A DNA stretch of 32,622 nt, taken from positions 1-32,622 of the forward strand of contig JALORQ010000005.1 of assembly GCA_025458805.1 (NCBI GenBank), read 5' to 3'. This document shows positions 24,205-31,316 of this stretch, one piece after another (position 1 is the first letter of the stretch; each line of letters opens with the position of its first letter). The translations under genes were made by a program, and so were the position numbers. Below the pieces are notes generated by a model, which saw nothing but the letters and a program-made list of their open reading frames with translations, was not told where the DNA came from and did not search any database. Source of the DNA: Rubrivivax sp. (GTDB lineage Bacteria > Pseudomonadota > Gammaproteobacteria > Burkholderiales > Burkholderiaceae_C).

Positions 24205-25578
24205 ATGAGCATGCTCAGCGGCGGACCGGCGGCCCTGTTCGAAGCCGCGTCGCCCGCCGAGGTGATGGTCCGATGCGCATGCGAGCGCGCGTTCGTGCAT
24301 GCGCGGCCGCCGCAGGCGGAAGCCGCGAGCGGGACGCAGGCCGTCGGGATGGTCGAGGACGCGCTCGCGAGGCTGTCGCATGCGCCCGAACTGCCCGTCG
24401 CGCTCGCGATCCGGCTGCCGTTCTGCGCGACGCATTGCCTGTTCTGCGAGCGCGACGTGCTGGCCGCGCAGCCGAGCGGCGTGATCGACGGCTACGCCGA
24501 GACGCTCGCCGGAGAGCTGGAGCTGCTGTCCTCGCGCGTCGGTCCGCGCAGACCGCTCGCGCAGGTGGTGCTCGGCGGCGGATGCGCCGACGAGCTGGGC
24601 GAGTCTGCGCTCGCCCGCCTGGCCTGCACGATCGAGCGGCGCTTCCGGGTGCTCGGAGAGACCGAGATGTCCGCCGAGTGCGACCCGCGGCGCGTCACGC
24701 GCGGCCAGCTGCAGCTGCTGCGCGGCCTGGGCTTCAGGCGCGTGACGTTCGGCGTCTTCGACCTCGACCCGGCCGTGCAGCGCTCGATCGGCCGCGTGCA
24801 GAGCGCGCGCCTGATCGACGACGCCTGTGCCGCGGCGCGCAGCAGCGGCCTGCGTACCGTCCAGCTCGACCTGATGACCGGGCTGCCCGGTCAGACGGCT
24901 TCCGGCTGGCGCGCGACGCTGGACCGCCTGCTGTCGATCGCGCCCGACCGCATCGGACTGCATCGCTATCGCCATCACCCGGAGCGGTTCGGCGGGCACG
25001 CGATGCTCGAGGCCGACGACGGTCCCGAAGACGGCGGCGAGTCGCTCGCCGCGCTGGCCGCCGAGCTGCTCCTCGATGCCGGCTACCGTTGGATCGGTGC
25101 CGGTCTGTTCGTGCTCGACGACGACGACCTCTTCGTCGCCGCGCAGCGCGGCAGACTGCGCTGCGGCGTGCTCTCGTACGGCGCCGGCGAGCCGGCGCCG
25201 GTGCTCGCCGTGGGCTCGGGCGCGCTGGGCGAGATCGGGGGCCTCCTGTACTGGAACATGCCGTCGATGCCGGCGTGGCGCTCGGCGGTGCAGCACGGTG
25301 GCCTGCCCGTCGCCGAGGCATGGCGTCCGGCCGCGCCGCAGTCGCGGCAGCGCGATGCCGTCGAGCATCTGCTGTGTCGTCTCGAGTTGCCGCGTGGCCT
25401 TTGCGAAGACGGGCTCGAAGCCGGCTGGCACCGGGTGGCGGGCCGCGCGACCGACGGCTTGGTGCGCGTGGTCGACGACCGGCTCGAACTCACGCCCAAG
25501 GGGCGGCTGTCGCTGCCGATGCTTTGCCGCGAGCTGGCGGTCTCGGCCGCCGTCGCCCGCGTCCAGGGGTTGCAATGA
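24205..25578 (+). CDS. HemN-like radical SAM protein
   Basis: A 457-residue protein colinear with E. coli HemN (also 457), the oxygen-independent coproporphyrinogen III oxidase of heme and bacteriochlorophyll synthesis. The radical-SAM CX3CX2C motif is present (PFCATHCLFCERD; Cys74, 78, 81). Other aligned blocks are VLGGGCADEL, MSAECDPRRV, VTFGVFDLDPAVQRSIGRVQS, LDLMTGLPGQT and the C-terminal LELTPKGRLSLPMLCREL. Several HemN hallmarks are altered: the YIHIPFC tyrosine is Ala68, the fourth cysteine of CX3CX2CXC is Arg83, and GGGTPT has become GGGCAD. It may be a HemN paralogue with a different substrate or a heme-handling role. The ATG at 24205 follows GGGGAG. The tetraheme cytochrome gene is coupled by an ATGA overlap. 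Confidence 0.82.
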   Translation: MSMLSGGPAALFEAASPAEVMVRCACERAFVHARPPQAEAASGTQAVGMVEDALARLSHAPELPVALAIRLPFCATHCLFCERDVLAAQPSGVIDGYAETLAGELELLSSRVGPRRPLAQVVLGGGCADELGESALARLACTIERRFRVLGETEMSAECDPRRVTRGQLQLLRGLGFRRVTFGVFDLDPAVQRSIGRVQSARLIDDACAAARSSGLRTVQLDLMTGLPGQTASGWRATLDRLLSIAPDRIGLHRYRHHPERFGGHAMLEADDGPEDGGESLAALAAELLLDAGYRWIGAGLFVLDDDDLFVAAQRGRLRCGVLSYGAGEPAPVLAVGSGALGEIGGLLYWNMPSMPAWRSAVQHGGLPVAEAWRPAAPQSRQRDAVEHLLCRLELPRGLCEDGLEAGWHRVAGRATDGLVRVVDDRLELTPKGRLSLPMLCRELAVSAAVARVQGLQ

Positions 25579-26309
25579 CGGCCGGCAACCAAGACCTGCG
25601 CCGCGGCGGACCGTTGCTTCGGGCCGTCTGGCGGTTCGGCGCGGTCGTGCTCGGCGTGACGGCCATCGTGCTGTCCGCCACGGTGCCCGCGGCGGCAGCC
25701 GCCGAGGCCGCTGCGGCGTCGGCACCGGCCCCGACACACAGGCCGCTGCGGAGCCACGTGCCCGCGGAGCCTCCGCCGCCGACGGATCCCCAGGTGTTTG
25801 CCGGGTATCCGGGCGCGCCGGCCTTCACCGTGGTGCCGCGCAAGGGTGAACTGGTGTTCTATCCGTGCAGCAACTGCCACAAGGTGCTGCCGCTCAACCC
25901 GACCCCGCGCAAGCTCGTCGGCGCACCGCATCCGGCCGCGCTCGACCACGGCGCCGGACGCATGTGGTGTCTTGATTGCCACACCGGCACCGACCGCGAC
26001 GTCCTGCACTCGATCGGCGGCGAGCGGATCGACTTCGATCAGTCCGACCGGCTGTGCGGGCAGTGCCACGGCACGCGCCATCGCGACTGGTTCTTCGGCG
26101 GCCATGGCAAGCGGGTGGCACAGTGGCAGGGCGAGCGGCGGATCTACTCGTGCACGCACTGCCACGACCCCCACAGTCCGACGCTGAAGCCCCGCCAGGC
26201 CAGCAAGCCGCCCCCGGTGCGCGCCGGGCTGGAGCCGATGCCACGGCACGAGCGCCATGCCGATCCGCTGCAGCGACTCGTCGGCCCGGCAGCAGGAGGG
26301 ACGCGATGA
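25575..26309 (+). CDS. Membrane-anchored tetraheme cytochrome c
   Basis: A 244-residue exported multiheme cytochrome. A hydrophobic N-terminal segment (AVWRFGAVVLGVTAIVLSATVPAAAAA, about residues 17-43) serves as signal peptide or anchor. A Pro/Ala-rich stretch follows, then four CXXCH heme c motifs: CSNCH (98-102), CLDCH (132-136), CGQCH (161-165) and CTHCH (193-197), with several spare His that could be distal ligands. It resembles the small multiheme subunits (DsrJ, QrcA, cytochrome c3/c7 type) that pair with a periplasmic ferredoxin and an NrfD-family subunit, the next two genes. DsrJ has three hemes, so this is not a plain DsrJ. ATGA overlaps join it to both neighbours. It would pass electrons between the ferredoxin subunit and a soluble periplasmic carrier. 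Confidence 0.9.
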   Translation: MTAGNQDLRRGGPLLRAVWRFGAVVLGVTAIVLSATVPAAAAAEAAAASAPAPTHRPLRSHVPAEPPPPTDPQVFAGYPGAPAFTVVPRKGELVFYPCSNCHKVLPLNPTPRKLVGAPHPAALDHGAGRMWCLDCHTGTDRDVLHSIGGERIDFDQSDRLCGQCHGTRHRDWFFGGHGKRVAQWQGERRIYSCTHCHDPHSPTLKPRQASKPPPVRAGLEPMPRHERHADPLQRLVGPAAGGTR

Positions 26310-27304
26310 CGCAACACGACGAGTCGCCGGCGGCCGCGGGCGCCGAGACGGGCGCGCCGAAGGCCGCAGACGGCGGCGGCTTCGGCGCCTACCGGCGTCG
26401 CTTCCTTTCCGGCCTCGCCAAGGTCGGCGGTGCGATGGCCGCCGGCGGCGCCGCGGCGCAGGGGGCCTTCGGCGGCGCGACGCTGCAGGACGCGCTGGGC
26501 GGCTTCTTCCAGGACCACTACCAGCGCATGACGGCCGACGAGATCGCTTCGGCGCTCGAACGCATCGAGCGCCGTGCGCAGCGCAAGTTCGGCGTCGAGA
26601 TCGACTGCAAGAACACGCCGCCGTTGCCGAACACGGTGTTCGGCTACGCGATCAACATCAGCAAGTGCAAGGGCTACCGCGACTGCGTCGAGGCCTGCGT
26701 GCGCGAGAACAACCTCGGCCGCGACTCGCAGATGCAGTACATCCGCGTGCTCGAGATCCCGCGCGGCACGATGGAGCTCGAGCACGGCGACCACTACTAC
26801 GAAGGCGCGAGCGTTCCCGCGCCCGGCAAGTTCTACCTGCCGGTGCAGTGCATGCAGTGCGACAACCCGCCGTGCGTCAAGGCCTGCCCGACGAAGGCGA
26901 CGTGGAAGGAGCCCGACGGCATCGTCGTCGTCGACTACGACTGGTGCATCGGCTGCCGCTACTGCATGACGGCGTGCCCGTACTGGGCGCGGCACTTCAA
27001 CTGGACCGAGCCGCAGATCCCTGCTGCCGAGCTCAACCCGAACACGCACTACCTCGGCAACCGTCCGCGGCCCAAGGGCGTGGTCGAGAAGTGCCACTTC
27101 TGCACCCAGCGCACGCGCGAAGGCCGCCAGCCGGCCTGCCAGGAGGCCTGTCCGACCGGCGCCCGCATCTTCGGCAACCTGCTGGACCCGTCGAGCGAGA
27201 TCCGCTGGGTGCTCGCCAACAAGACCGTCTTCCGGCTCAAGGAGGACCTGGGCACCGAGCCCAAGTTCTGGTACTTCACCGACGACCGCTCGACCGCGCC
27301 ATGA
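26306..27304 (+). CDS. Tat-exported multi-cluster ferredoxin (DsrO/HybA-like)
   Basis: A 332-residue periplasmic iron-sulfur protein. A Tat-type signal (AYRRRFLSGLAKVGGAMAAG) sits near residues 29-48. Cysteine groups: CKGYRDCVEAC (121-131), CMQCDNPPCVKACP (182-195), CIGCRYCMTACP (214-225) and CHFC with CQEACP (263-283). The last three are complete ligand sets for [4Fe-4S] clusters. The first lacks one cysteine, Tyr124 occupying the usual second position, so it may hold a [3Fe-4S] cluster or a cluster with another ligand. The fold matches DsrO, HybA and ActB C-terminal ferredoxin subunits. A strong AGGAGGG precedes the ATG at 26306. The stop overlaps the NrfD gene, so the two probably form a membrane complex that carries electrons from quinol to the tetraheme cytochrome, or the reverse. 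Confidence 0.92.
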   Translation: MTQHDESPAAAGAETGAPKAADGGGFGAYRRRFLSGLAKVGGAMAAGGAAAQGAFGGATLQDALGGFFQDHYQRMTADEIASALERIERRAQRKFGVEIDCKNTPPLPNTVFGYAINISKCKGYRDCVEACVRENNLGRDSQMQYIRVLEIPRGTMELEHGDHYYEGASVPAPGKFYLPVQCMQCDNPPCVKACPTKATWKEPDGIVVVDYDWCIGCRYCMTACPYWARHFNWTEPQIPAAELNPNTHYLGNRPRPKGVVEKCHFCTQRTREGRQPACQEACPTGARIFGNLLDPSSEIRWVLANKTVFRLKEDLGTEPKFWYFTDDRSTAP

Positions 27305-28521
27305 ACCTCGCCCTCCGTTTCGTCGCCGACGGCCTGCGCGAGATGTTCCGCGGCGGGCGCGCCTACTGGCAGTGGCTGGCGCTGCTCGCCGCGCTGATGG
27401 CCGTGGGCGCCTTCGCCTACCTGGGCCAGCTCGACCGGGGCCTCGTGGTCACGGGGCTGAGCGACCAGGTGTCGTGGGGCTTCTACATCGCCAACTTCGC
27501 CTTCCTGGTCGGCATCGCGGCGGCGGCGGTGCTGCTCGTCATCCCCGCCTACCTGTTCCACCGGCAGGACGTGAAGGCGGTGGTGCTGCTCGGCGAAGGG
27601 CTCGCGGTGGCCGCGGTGCTGTGCGCGATGCTCTTCGTGACGGTCGACCTCGGCCGGCCCGAGCGCGTGTGGCACATGTTCCCGGTGGTCGGCCGTTTCA
27701 ACTGGCCGATGTCGCTGCTGGCCTGGGACGTCGTCGTGCTCAGCGGATACCTGGCGCTCAACCTGTCGCTGCCGCTCTACGTGCATTGGTGCCACTGGCG
27801 CGGGCGGCAGCCCGAGCTACGGCTGTACTTCCCGGTGGTCGTGATCGCGATGTTCTGGGCGATCTCGATCCATACCGTCACCGCGTTCCTCTTCTCGGCG
27901 AACGCGGGGCGCCCGTTCTGGCACACCTCGCTGCTCGGGCCCCGCTTCATCGCGTCGGCGTTCGTGTCCGGGCCGGCGTTGATCATCCTGCTGCTGCAGG
28001 TGATCCGCCGCACGACGCGCTATCCGGTGCAGCAGAGCGTCATCGACACCTTGGCGGTCGTGATGACGGTGGCGCTGCAGATCAGCCTGTTCTTCGTCGT
28101 CGCCGAGCTGTTCACCGACTTCTACAACGAGACGAGTCACGCGGGATCGATCCGGTACCTGTTCTTCGGGCTCGACGGGCTGGGCAGCCTGCGCGGCTGG
28201 ATCTGGAGCGCGCTGGCGCTGAACGTCGTGGCGGTCGTGATCCTCTCGGTCAACCCGTGGCGGCGCCAGATGCCGCTGCTCAACGTCGCCTGCGTGCTCG
28301 CGTTCGTCGGGATCTGGATCGAGAAGGGCATGGGGCTGGTCGTGCCCGGCTTCATCCCGACGCCGCTCGGCGAGGTCTTCGAGTACTCGCCGAGCTGGCG
28401 CGAACTGGCGGTGGCCATCGGCATCTGGGCCTTCGGTGCCCTCGTGTTCACTCTGCTCGCCAAGGCCAGCATCGCGATCGAAACCGGGCGCGTGCGCGAG
28501 GCCGGCCCGGCGCCGGCCTGA
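27301..28521 (+). CDS. NrfD/DsrP-family quinone-interacting membrane subunit
   Basis: A 406-residue integral membrane protein with about ten hydrophobic helices, of the NrfD/PsrC/DsrP/ActC family; such subunits bind quinone or quinol and dock a periplasmic ferredoxin. Typical features are SWGFYIANFAFLVGIAAAAVLL, a helix 4 junction TVDLGRPERVWHMF, FNWPMSLLAWDVVVLSGYLALN, HTVTAFLFSANAGRPFWHTSLLGPRFIASAFVSGPALIILL and the C-terminal WIEKGMGLVVPGFIPTPLGEVFEYSPSW, which is characteristic of DsrP-like members. It ends the four-gene operon. No DsrM, DsrK or molybdopterin subunit is encoded here, so the electron donor or acceptor beyond the cytochrome is open. Confidence 0.92.
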   Translation: MNLALRFVADGLREMFRGGRAYWQWLALLAALMAVGAFAYLGQLDRGLVVTGLSDQVSWGFYIANFAFLVGIAAAAVLLVIPAYLFHRQDVKAVVLLGEGLAVAAVLCAMLFVTVDLGRPERVWHMFPVVGRFNWPMSLLAWDVVVLSGYLALNLSLPLYVHWCHWRGRQPELRLYFPVVVIAMFWAISIHTVTAFLFSANAGRPFWHTSLLGPRFIASAFVSGPALIILLLQVIRRTTRYPVQQSVIDTLAVVMTVALQISLFFVVAELFTDFYNETSHAGSIRYLFFGLDGLGSLRGWIWSALALNVVAVVILSVNPWRRQMPLLNVACVLAFVGIWIEKGMGLVVPGFIPTPLGEVFEYSPSWRELAVAIGIWAFGALVFTLLAKASIAIETGRVREAGPAPA

Positions 28522-28559
28522 CCGTCACCCCGGCGGCTCTCCCACGGGCGCGACGGCGG

Positions 28560-28898
28560 TCAACCGCCCGTCTTGAGCAGCCAGGTCACGACCGTGTTGA
28601 GGTCGGCGTCGGACAGCCTGGACGCGTCGGTCGCCGGCATCGGGACCTTGCCCCACTCCCCGGTGCTTCCCTTGCGCACGCGCCCGGACAGCAGGGCCAC
28701 CGCGTCGGCCCGGCCCTTGTAGCGCGCCGCGATCTCCTTGTACGAGGGGCCGAGGAGCTTCTTGTCGACGGCGTGGCAGGCGCTGCAGCCAGCGCGCGTG
28801 GCGATCGCCTCCGAGGCACGTGCCGCGGTCGTCGCCGCCAGCATCAGCGCGGCCACCAGCAGGGGCGACATCAGTTGCATCTTCAGTGGGTCGTCCAT
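28560..28898 (-). CDS. Class I cytochrome c (c8/c551-like)
   Basis: A 112-residue exported monoheme cytochrome c. The signal peptide is MSPLLVAALMLAATTAARA, the heme-binding motif CSACH is at 38-42, and the distal Met is probably Met87 in KVPMPAT. GPSYKEIAARYKG and the terminal helix DADLNTVVTWLLKTGG are typical of cytochrome c8/c551. In purple bacteria such cytochromes shuttle electrons from the bc1 complex to the reaction centre or to oxidases. The ATG at 28898 is chosen because GAGGAGAG lies about 7 bp upstream. It is convergent with the NrfD gene and divergent from crtE, sharing a 127-bp region with a PpsR-type site, so light and oxygen control is plausible. Confidence 0.92.
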   Translation of the reverse strand: MDDPLKMQLMSPLLVAALMLAATTAARASEAIATRAGCSACHAVDKKLLGPSYKEIAARYKGRADAVALLSGRVRKGSTGEWGKVPMPATDASRLSDADLNTVVTWLLKTGG

Positions 28899-28944
28899 GA
28901 CGGGTCTCTCCTCGTGACTGCTCGCTTGACAGGTCCGAAGCCGG

Positions 28945-28962
28945 TGTCAGAATGCATTGACA
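28945..28962. promoter_or_regulatory. PpsR/CrtJ-type palindrome between cyt c and crtE
   Basis: TGTC-N10-GACA is a perfect PpsR/CrtJ palindrome, 63 bp before crtE and 46 bp from the divergent cytochrome c start. The right half is TTGACA, a perfect -35 hexamer for crtE. Additional TGACA half-sites lie at 28927-28931, 28978-28982 and 28983-28987, so cooperative binding over about 60 bp is possible. Confidence 0.8.
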
Positions 28963-29025
28963 CTCATGGTGACTCGATGACATGACACTCGTCGATCATA
29001 AGCCCCACCGGACCCGGAGCGCCAG

Positions 29026-29943
29026 ATGAACCCCATGCCTCGCATCGAGCAAGCCCTGCAGGCCGCGATCGACCTCGGCGAGGCGCCCGGCTGCCCGCCA
29101 CGGCTGGCCGCGGCCATGCGGCACGCCGTCTTCCCCGGGGGCGCCCGCATCCGCCCGCAGCTCTGTCTGGCCGTGGCGCGGGCATGCGGCGACAGCGATC
29201 CGGCACTGGCCGACGGGGCTGCTGCCGCGATCGAACTGCTGCACTGCGCATCGCTGGTGCACGACGACCTGCCTTGCTTCGACGATGCCGCGATGCGCCG
29301 TGGCCGCCCGTCGGTGCACGCCGCCTTCGGCGAGCGGCTGGCGGTGCTGGCCGGTGACGGTCTCATCGTTCTCGCGTTCCAGGCCCTTGGCGTTGCCGCT
29401 GCACGGTCGCCGCAGCGCCTGCCGCGCGTGATGGCCAGCGTGGCGCGTGGCGTCGGCATGCCGTTCGGCATCGTCGCCGGGCAGGCCTGGGAGTGCGAGC
29501 CGCGCGTCGCCCTCTCGGACTACCAGCGAGCGAAGACCGGTGCGCTGTTCGCCGCCGCGACGGCTGCCGGCGCGGAAGCCGCGGGCGTGGACGGCGAGCG
29601 CTGGCGGGCCCTCGGCGAGTGGCTCGGCGAGGCCTACCAGGTGGCCGACGACATCCGCGACGTGATGGCCGATCCCGCCGTCCTGGGCAAGCCGGTCGGG
29701 CAGGATCGTGCACTGGGCCGCCCGAGCTCGGCGATCGAGCAGGGGCTGTTGGGCGCCATCGAGCATTTCGAGCGCCTGGTGGCCTGCGCCATCGAGGCGG
29801 TGCCGCCATGCCGCGGTGCCTCCGGGCTGCGTGCGCTGGTGCGCAGCGAGTCGGAGCGCCTGGTGCCGAGGGCCTGGTGCGAGCGCGTGCAGCGTGGCGA
29901 GGTCGCCGAGCCGTCTGCACTGACGCCGACGACCGCGGGCTGA
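29026..29943 (+). CDS. crtE: Geranylgeranyl diphosphate synthase CrtE
   Basis: A 305-residue trans-isoprenyl diphosphate synthase that makes GGPP, the precursor of carotenoids and of the bacteriochlorophyll tail. The first Asp-rich motif is HDDLPCFDD (Asp80-Asp81 and Asp86, the DDxxxxD form usual in bacterial GGPP synthases) followed by MRRGRPSVH. The second is DDIRD (208-212). GGARIRPQL near residue 38 is the substrate Lys/Arg region, here with Ile-Arg in place of the common KxxR. The start at 29026 has a GGAG upstream; an internal ATG three codons on is possible. Its position 10 bp before crtF identifies it as the photosynthesis-cluster copy. It could in principle also feed the nearby MenA-like enzyme, but that is speculative. 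Confidence 0.93.
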   Translation: MNPMPRIEQALQAAIDLGEAPGCPPRLAAAMRHAVFPGGARIRPQLCLAVARACGDSDPALADGAAAAIELLHCASLVHDDLPCFDDAAMRRGRPSVHAAFGERLAVLAGDGLIVLAFQALGVAAARSPQRLPRVMASVARGVGMPFGIVAGQAWECEPRVALSDYQRAKTGALFAAATAAGAEAAGVDGERWRALGEWLGEAYQVADDIRDVMADPAVLGKPVGQDRALGRPSSAIEQGLLGAIEHFERLVACAIEAVPPCRGASGLRALVRSESERLVPRAWCERVQRGEVAEPSALTPTTAG

Positions 29944-29953
29944 GGGCCGCGAG

Positions 29954-31144
29954 ATGCGCGGTTCCGGACTGTCCGCAGGCCCGTTGCCCGCAGTGCCGCC
30001 GGCGACCACCTGGCGCGAGCGCTGGAACGACTGGCGCAACCGCACGGTTGCGCGGCCGGGCTTCCAGCGCTGGGCCGCAGCCTTTCCGCTGACCCGGCCG
30101 CTGGCCCGCTCGCACGCGCGCGAGCTCTTCGACCTCGTCGCCGGCTTCGTCTACTCGCAGGTGCTTCTGGCGTGCGTGCGGCTCGACCTTTTCGAGCGGC
30201 TCGCCGGCGGGCCGCTTCCGGAGGCGGAACTCGCGGGCCGTCTCGGGCTGGGCGAGGAGGGCGCCGAGCGACTGTTCGCCGCGGCCGATGCGCTCGAGCT
30301 GTTGGAACGCCGGCCGGGGGGGCGCATCGCCCTCGGTCGCGTCGGCGCGCCGATGGTGGGCAACCGGGCCGTGGCGGCCATGGTCGAGCACCACGCGACG
30401 CTGTACGCCGACCTCGCCGACCCGGTGGCGCTGCTGCGGCGCGAGACTCGGCCCGCAATGGCCGGCTACTGGCCGTATGCGGCCGTCGAGCCCGGCAGCT
30501 CGCCGGCCGCGCTGGCGCCCGACAAGGTGGCCGACTACTCGGCGCTGATGTCGGCCTCGCAGCCGCTCGTGACGCAGGAAGTCGTCGACGCCTACCGCTT
30601 CGACCGCCACTGCGCGCTGCTCGACGTCGGGGGTGGCGAGGGCAGCTTCGTCGCGGCGGTCGCCGCGCGGGCGCCGCGCCTGCAGCTGATGCTGTTCGAC
30701 CTGCCCGCCGTCGCAGAGCGAGCGCAGGCCCGGTTGTCGGCGGCCGGGCTGGGATCGCGCGCCCGCACCTTCGGCGGTGACTTCTTTGCCGACGAGTTGC
30801 CGCGCGGCGCCGACATCGTGTCGCTCGTGCGCGTCTGCTTCGACCACCCCGACGAGCGCGTGTTGCGGCTGCTCAAGGCGGTGCGCCGGGCCTTGCCCGA
30901 CAACGGCTGCGTGCTGCTTGCCGAGCCGATGTCCGACGTGCCGGGGGTCGAGGCGATGGGCGCGGCCTACTTCGGCTTCTACCTCCTCGCGATGGGGCGC
31001 GGCAGACCCCGGTCGGCGGCCCATCTGTCCCGGCTGCTCGTCGCGGCCGGCTTCGAGCCCGGGCGCGTCGTCCCGACGCGCATGCCGCTGCAGACCAGCG
31101 TGCTGGTGGCTCGTTGCCGGGCAGGACACTTCGACGGGGCATGA
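29954..31144 (+). CDS. crtF: Hydroxyneurosporene O-methyltransferase CrtF
   Basis: A 396-residue SAM-dependent O-methyltransferase that methylates the tertiary 1-hydroxyl of carotenoids, giving the methoxy groups of spheroidene or spirilloxanthin. The N-terminal region is helical with a winged-helix dimerisation fold (FERLAGGPLPEAELAGRLGLGEEGAERLFAAADAL). The SAM-binding motif is LLDVGGGEGSFVAAVAARAP at about residue 222, followed by LMLFDLPAVAERA, and GGDFFADELPRGADIVSLVRVCFDHPD. Gene order crtE-crtF-bchC is the classical one. The stop codon lies directly against the PpsR-type palindrome of the bchC promoter, so that regulatory site begins where the gene ends. Confidence 0.93.
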   Translation: MRGSGLSAGPLPAVPPATTWRERWNDWRNRTVARPGFQRWAAAFPLTRPLARSHARELFDLVAGFVYSQVLLACVRLDLFERLAGGPLPEAELAGRLGLGEEGAERLFAAADALELLERRPGGRIALGRVGAPMVGNRAVAAMVEHHATLYADLADPVALLRRETRPAMAGYWPYAAVEPGSSPAALAPDKVADYSALMSASQPLVTQEVVDAYRFDRHCALLDVGGGEGSFVAAVAARAPRLQLMLFDLPAVAERAQARLSAAGLGSRARTFGGDFFADELPRGADIVSLVRVCFDHPDERVLRLLKAVRRALPDNGCVLLAEPMSDVPGVEAMGAAYFGFYLLAMGRGRPRSAAHLSRLLVAAGFEPGRVVPTRMPLQTSVLVARCRAGHFDGA

Positions 31145-31188
31145 TGTCAATTTGCCTTGACACGACTGTCAGTCAGATTAAGATGACA
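31145..31188 (+). promoter_or_regulatory. bchC promoter with PpsR/CrtJ-type palindrome
   Basis: A perfect TGTC-N10-GACA palindrome (31145-31162) starts at the base after the crtF stop codon. Its right half is TTGACA (31157-31162), which with TAAGAT (31179-31184, 16-bp spacing) forms a plausible sigma-70 promoter, so a bound repressor would cover the -35 box. A second pair of half-sites, TGTCA (31167-31171) and TGACA (31184-31188), has a spacing 4 bp longer than canonical and overlaps the -10. Confidence 0.8.
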
Positions 31189-31214
31189 AGCGTCTCCCGA
31201 ACCTGCCGTTCCCG

Positions 31215-31316
31215 ATGAAGTTCCCTTCGCCGTCCTGTCTCCTCGTCGCGCTGGTCCTCCAGGCGAACCGTGCGACTGACAGGCTGCCTCGTCCGTCTTC
31301 AAGGAGTTCCGCGTGA
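31215..31316 (+). CDS. Possible 33-residue leader ORF overlapping bchC
   Basis: An ATG at 31215 opens a 33-codon frame (MKFPSPSCLLVALVLQANRA and on) between the bchC promoter and bchC. Its TGA stop overlaps the bchC GTG start as GTGA, the same 4-bp coupling seen at other gene junctions in this window. The bchC ribosome-binding sequence AAGGAG lies inside it. No ribosome-binding sequence is evident for the leader itself, and short open frames are common in DNA this GC-rich, so it may be fortuitous. Confidence 0.3.
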   Translation: MKFPSPSCLLVALVLQANRATDRLPRPSSRSSA

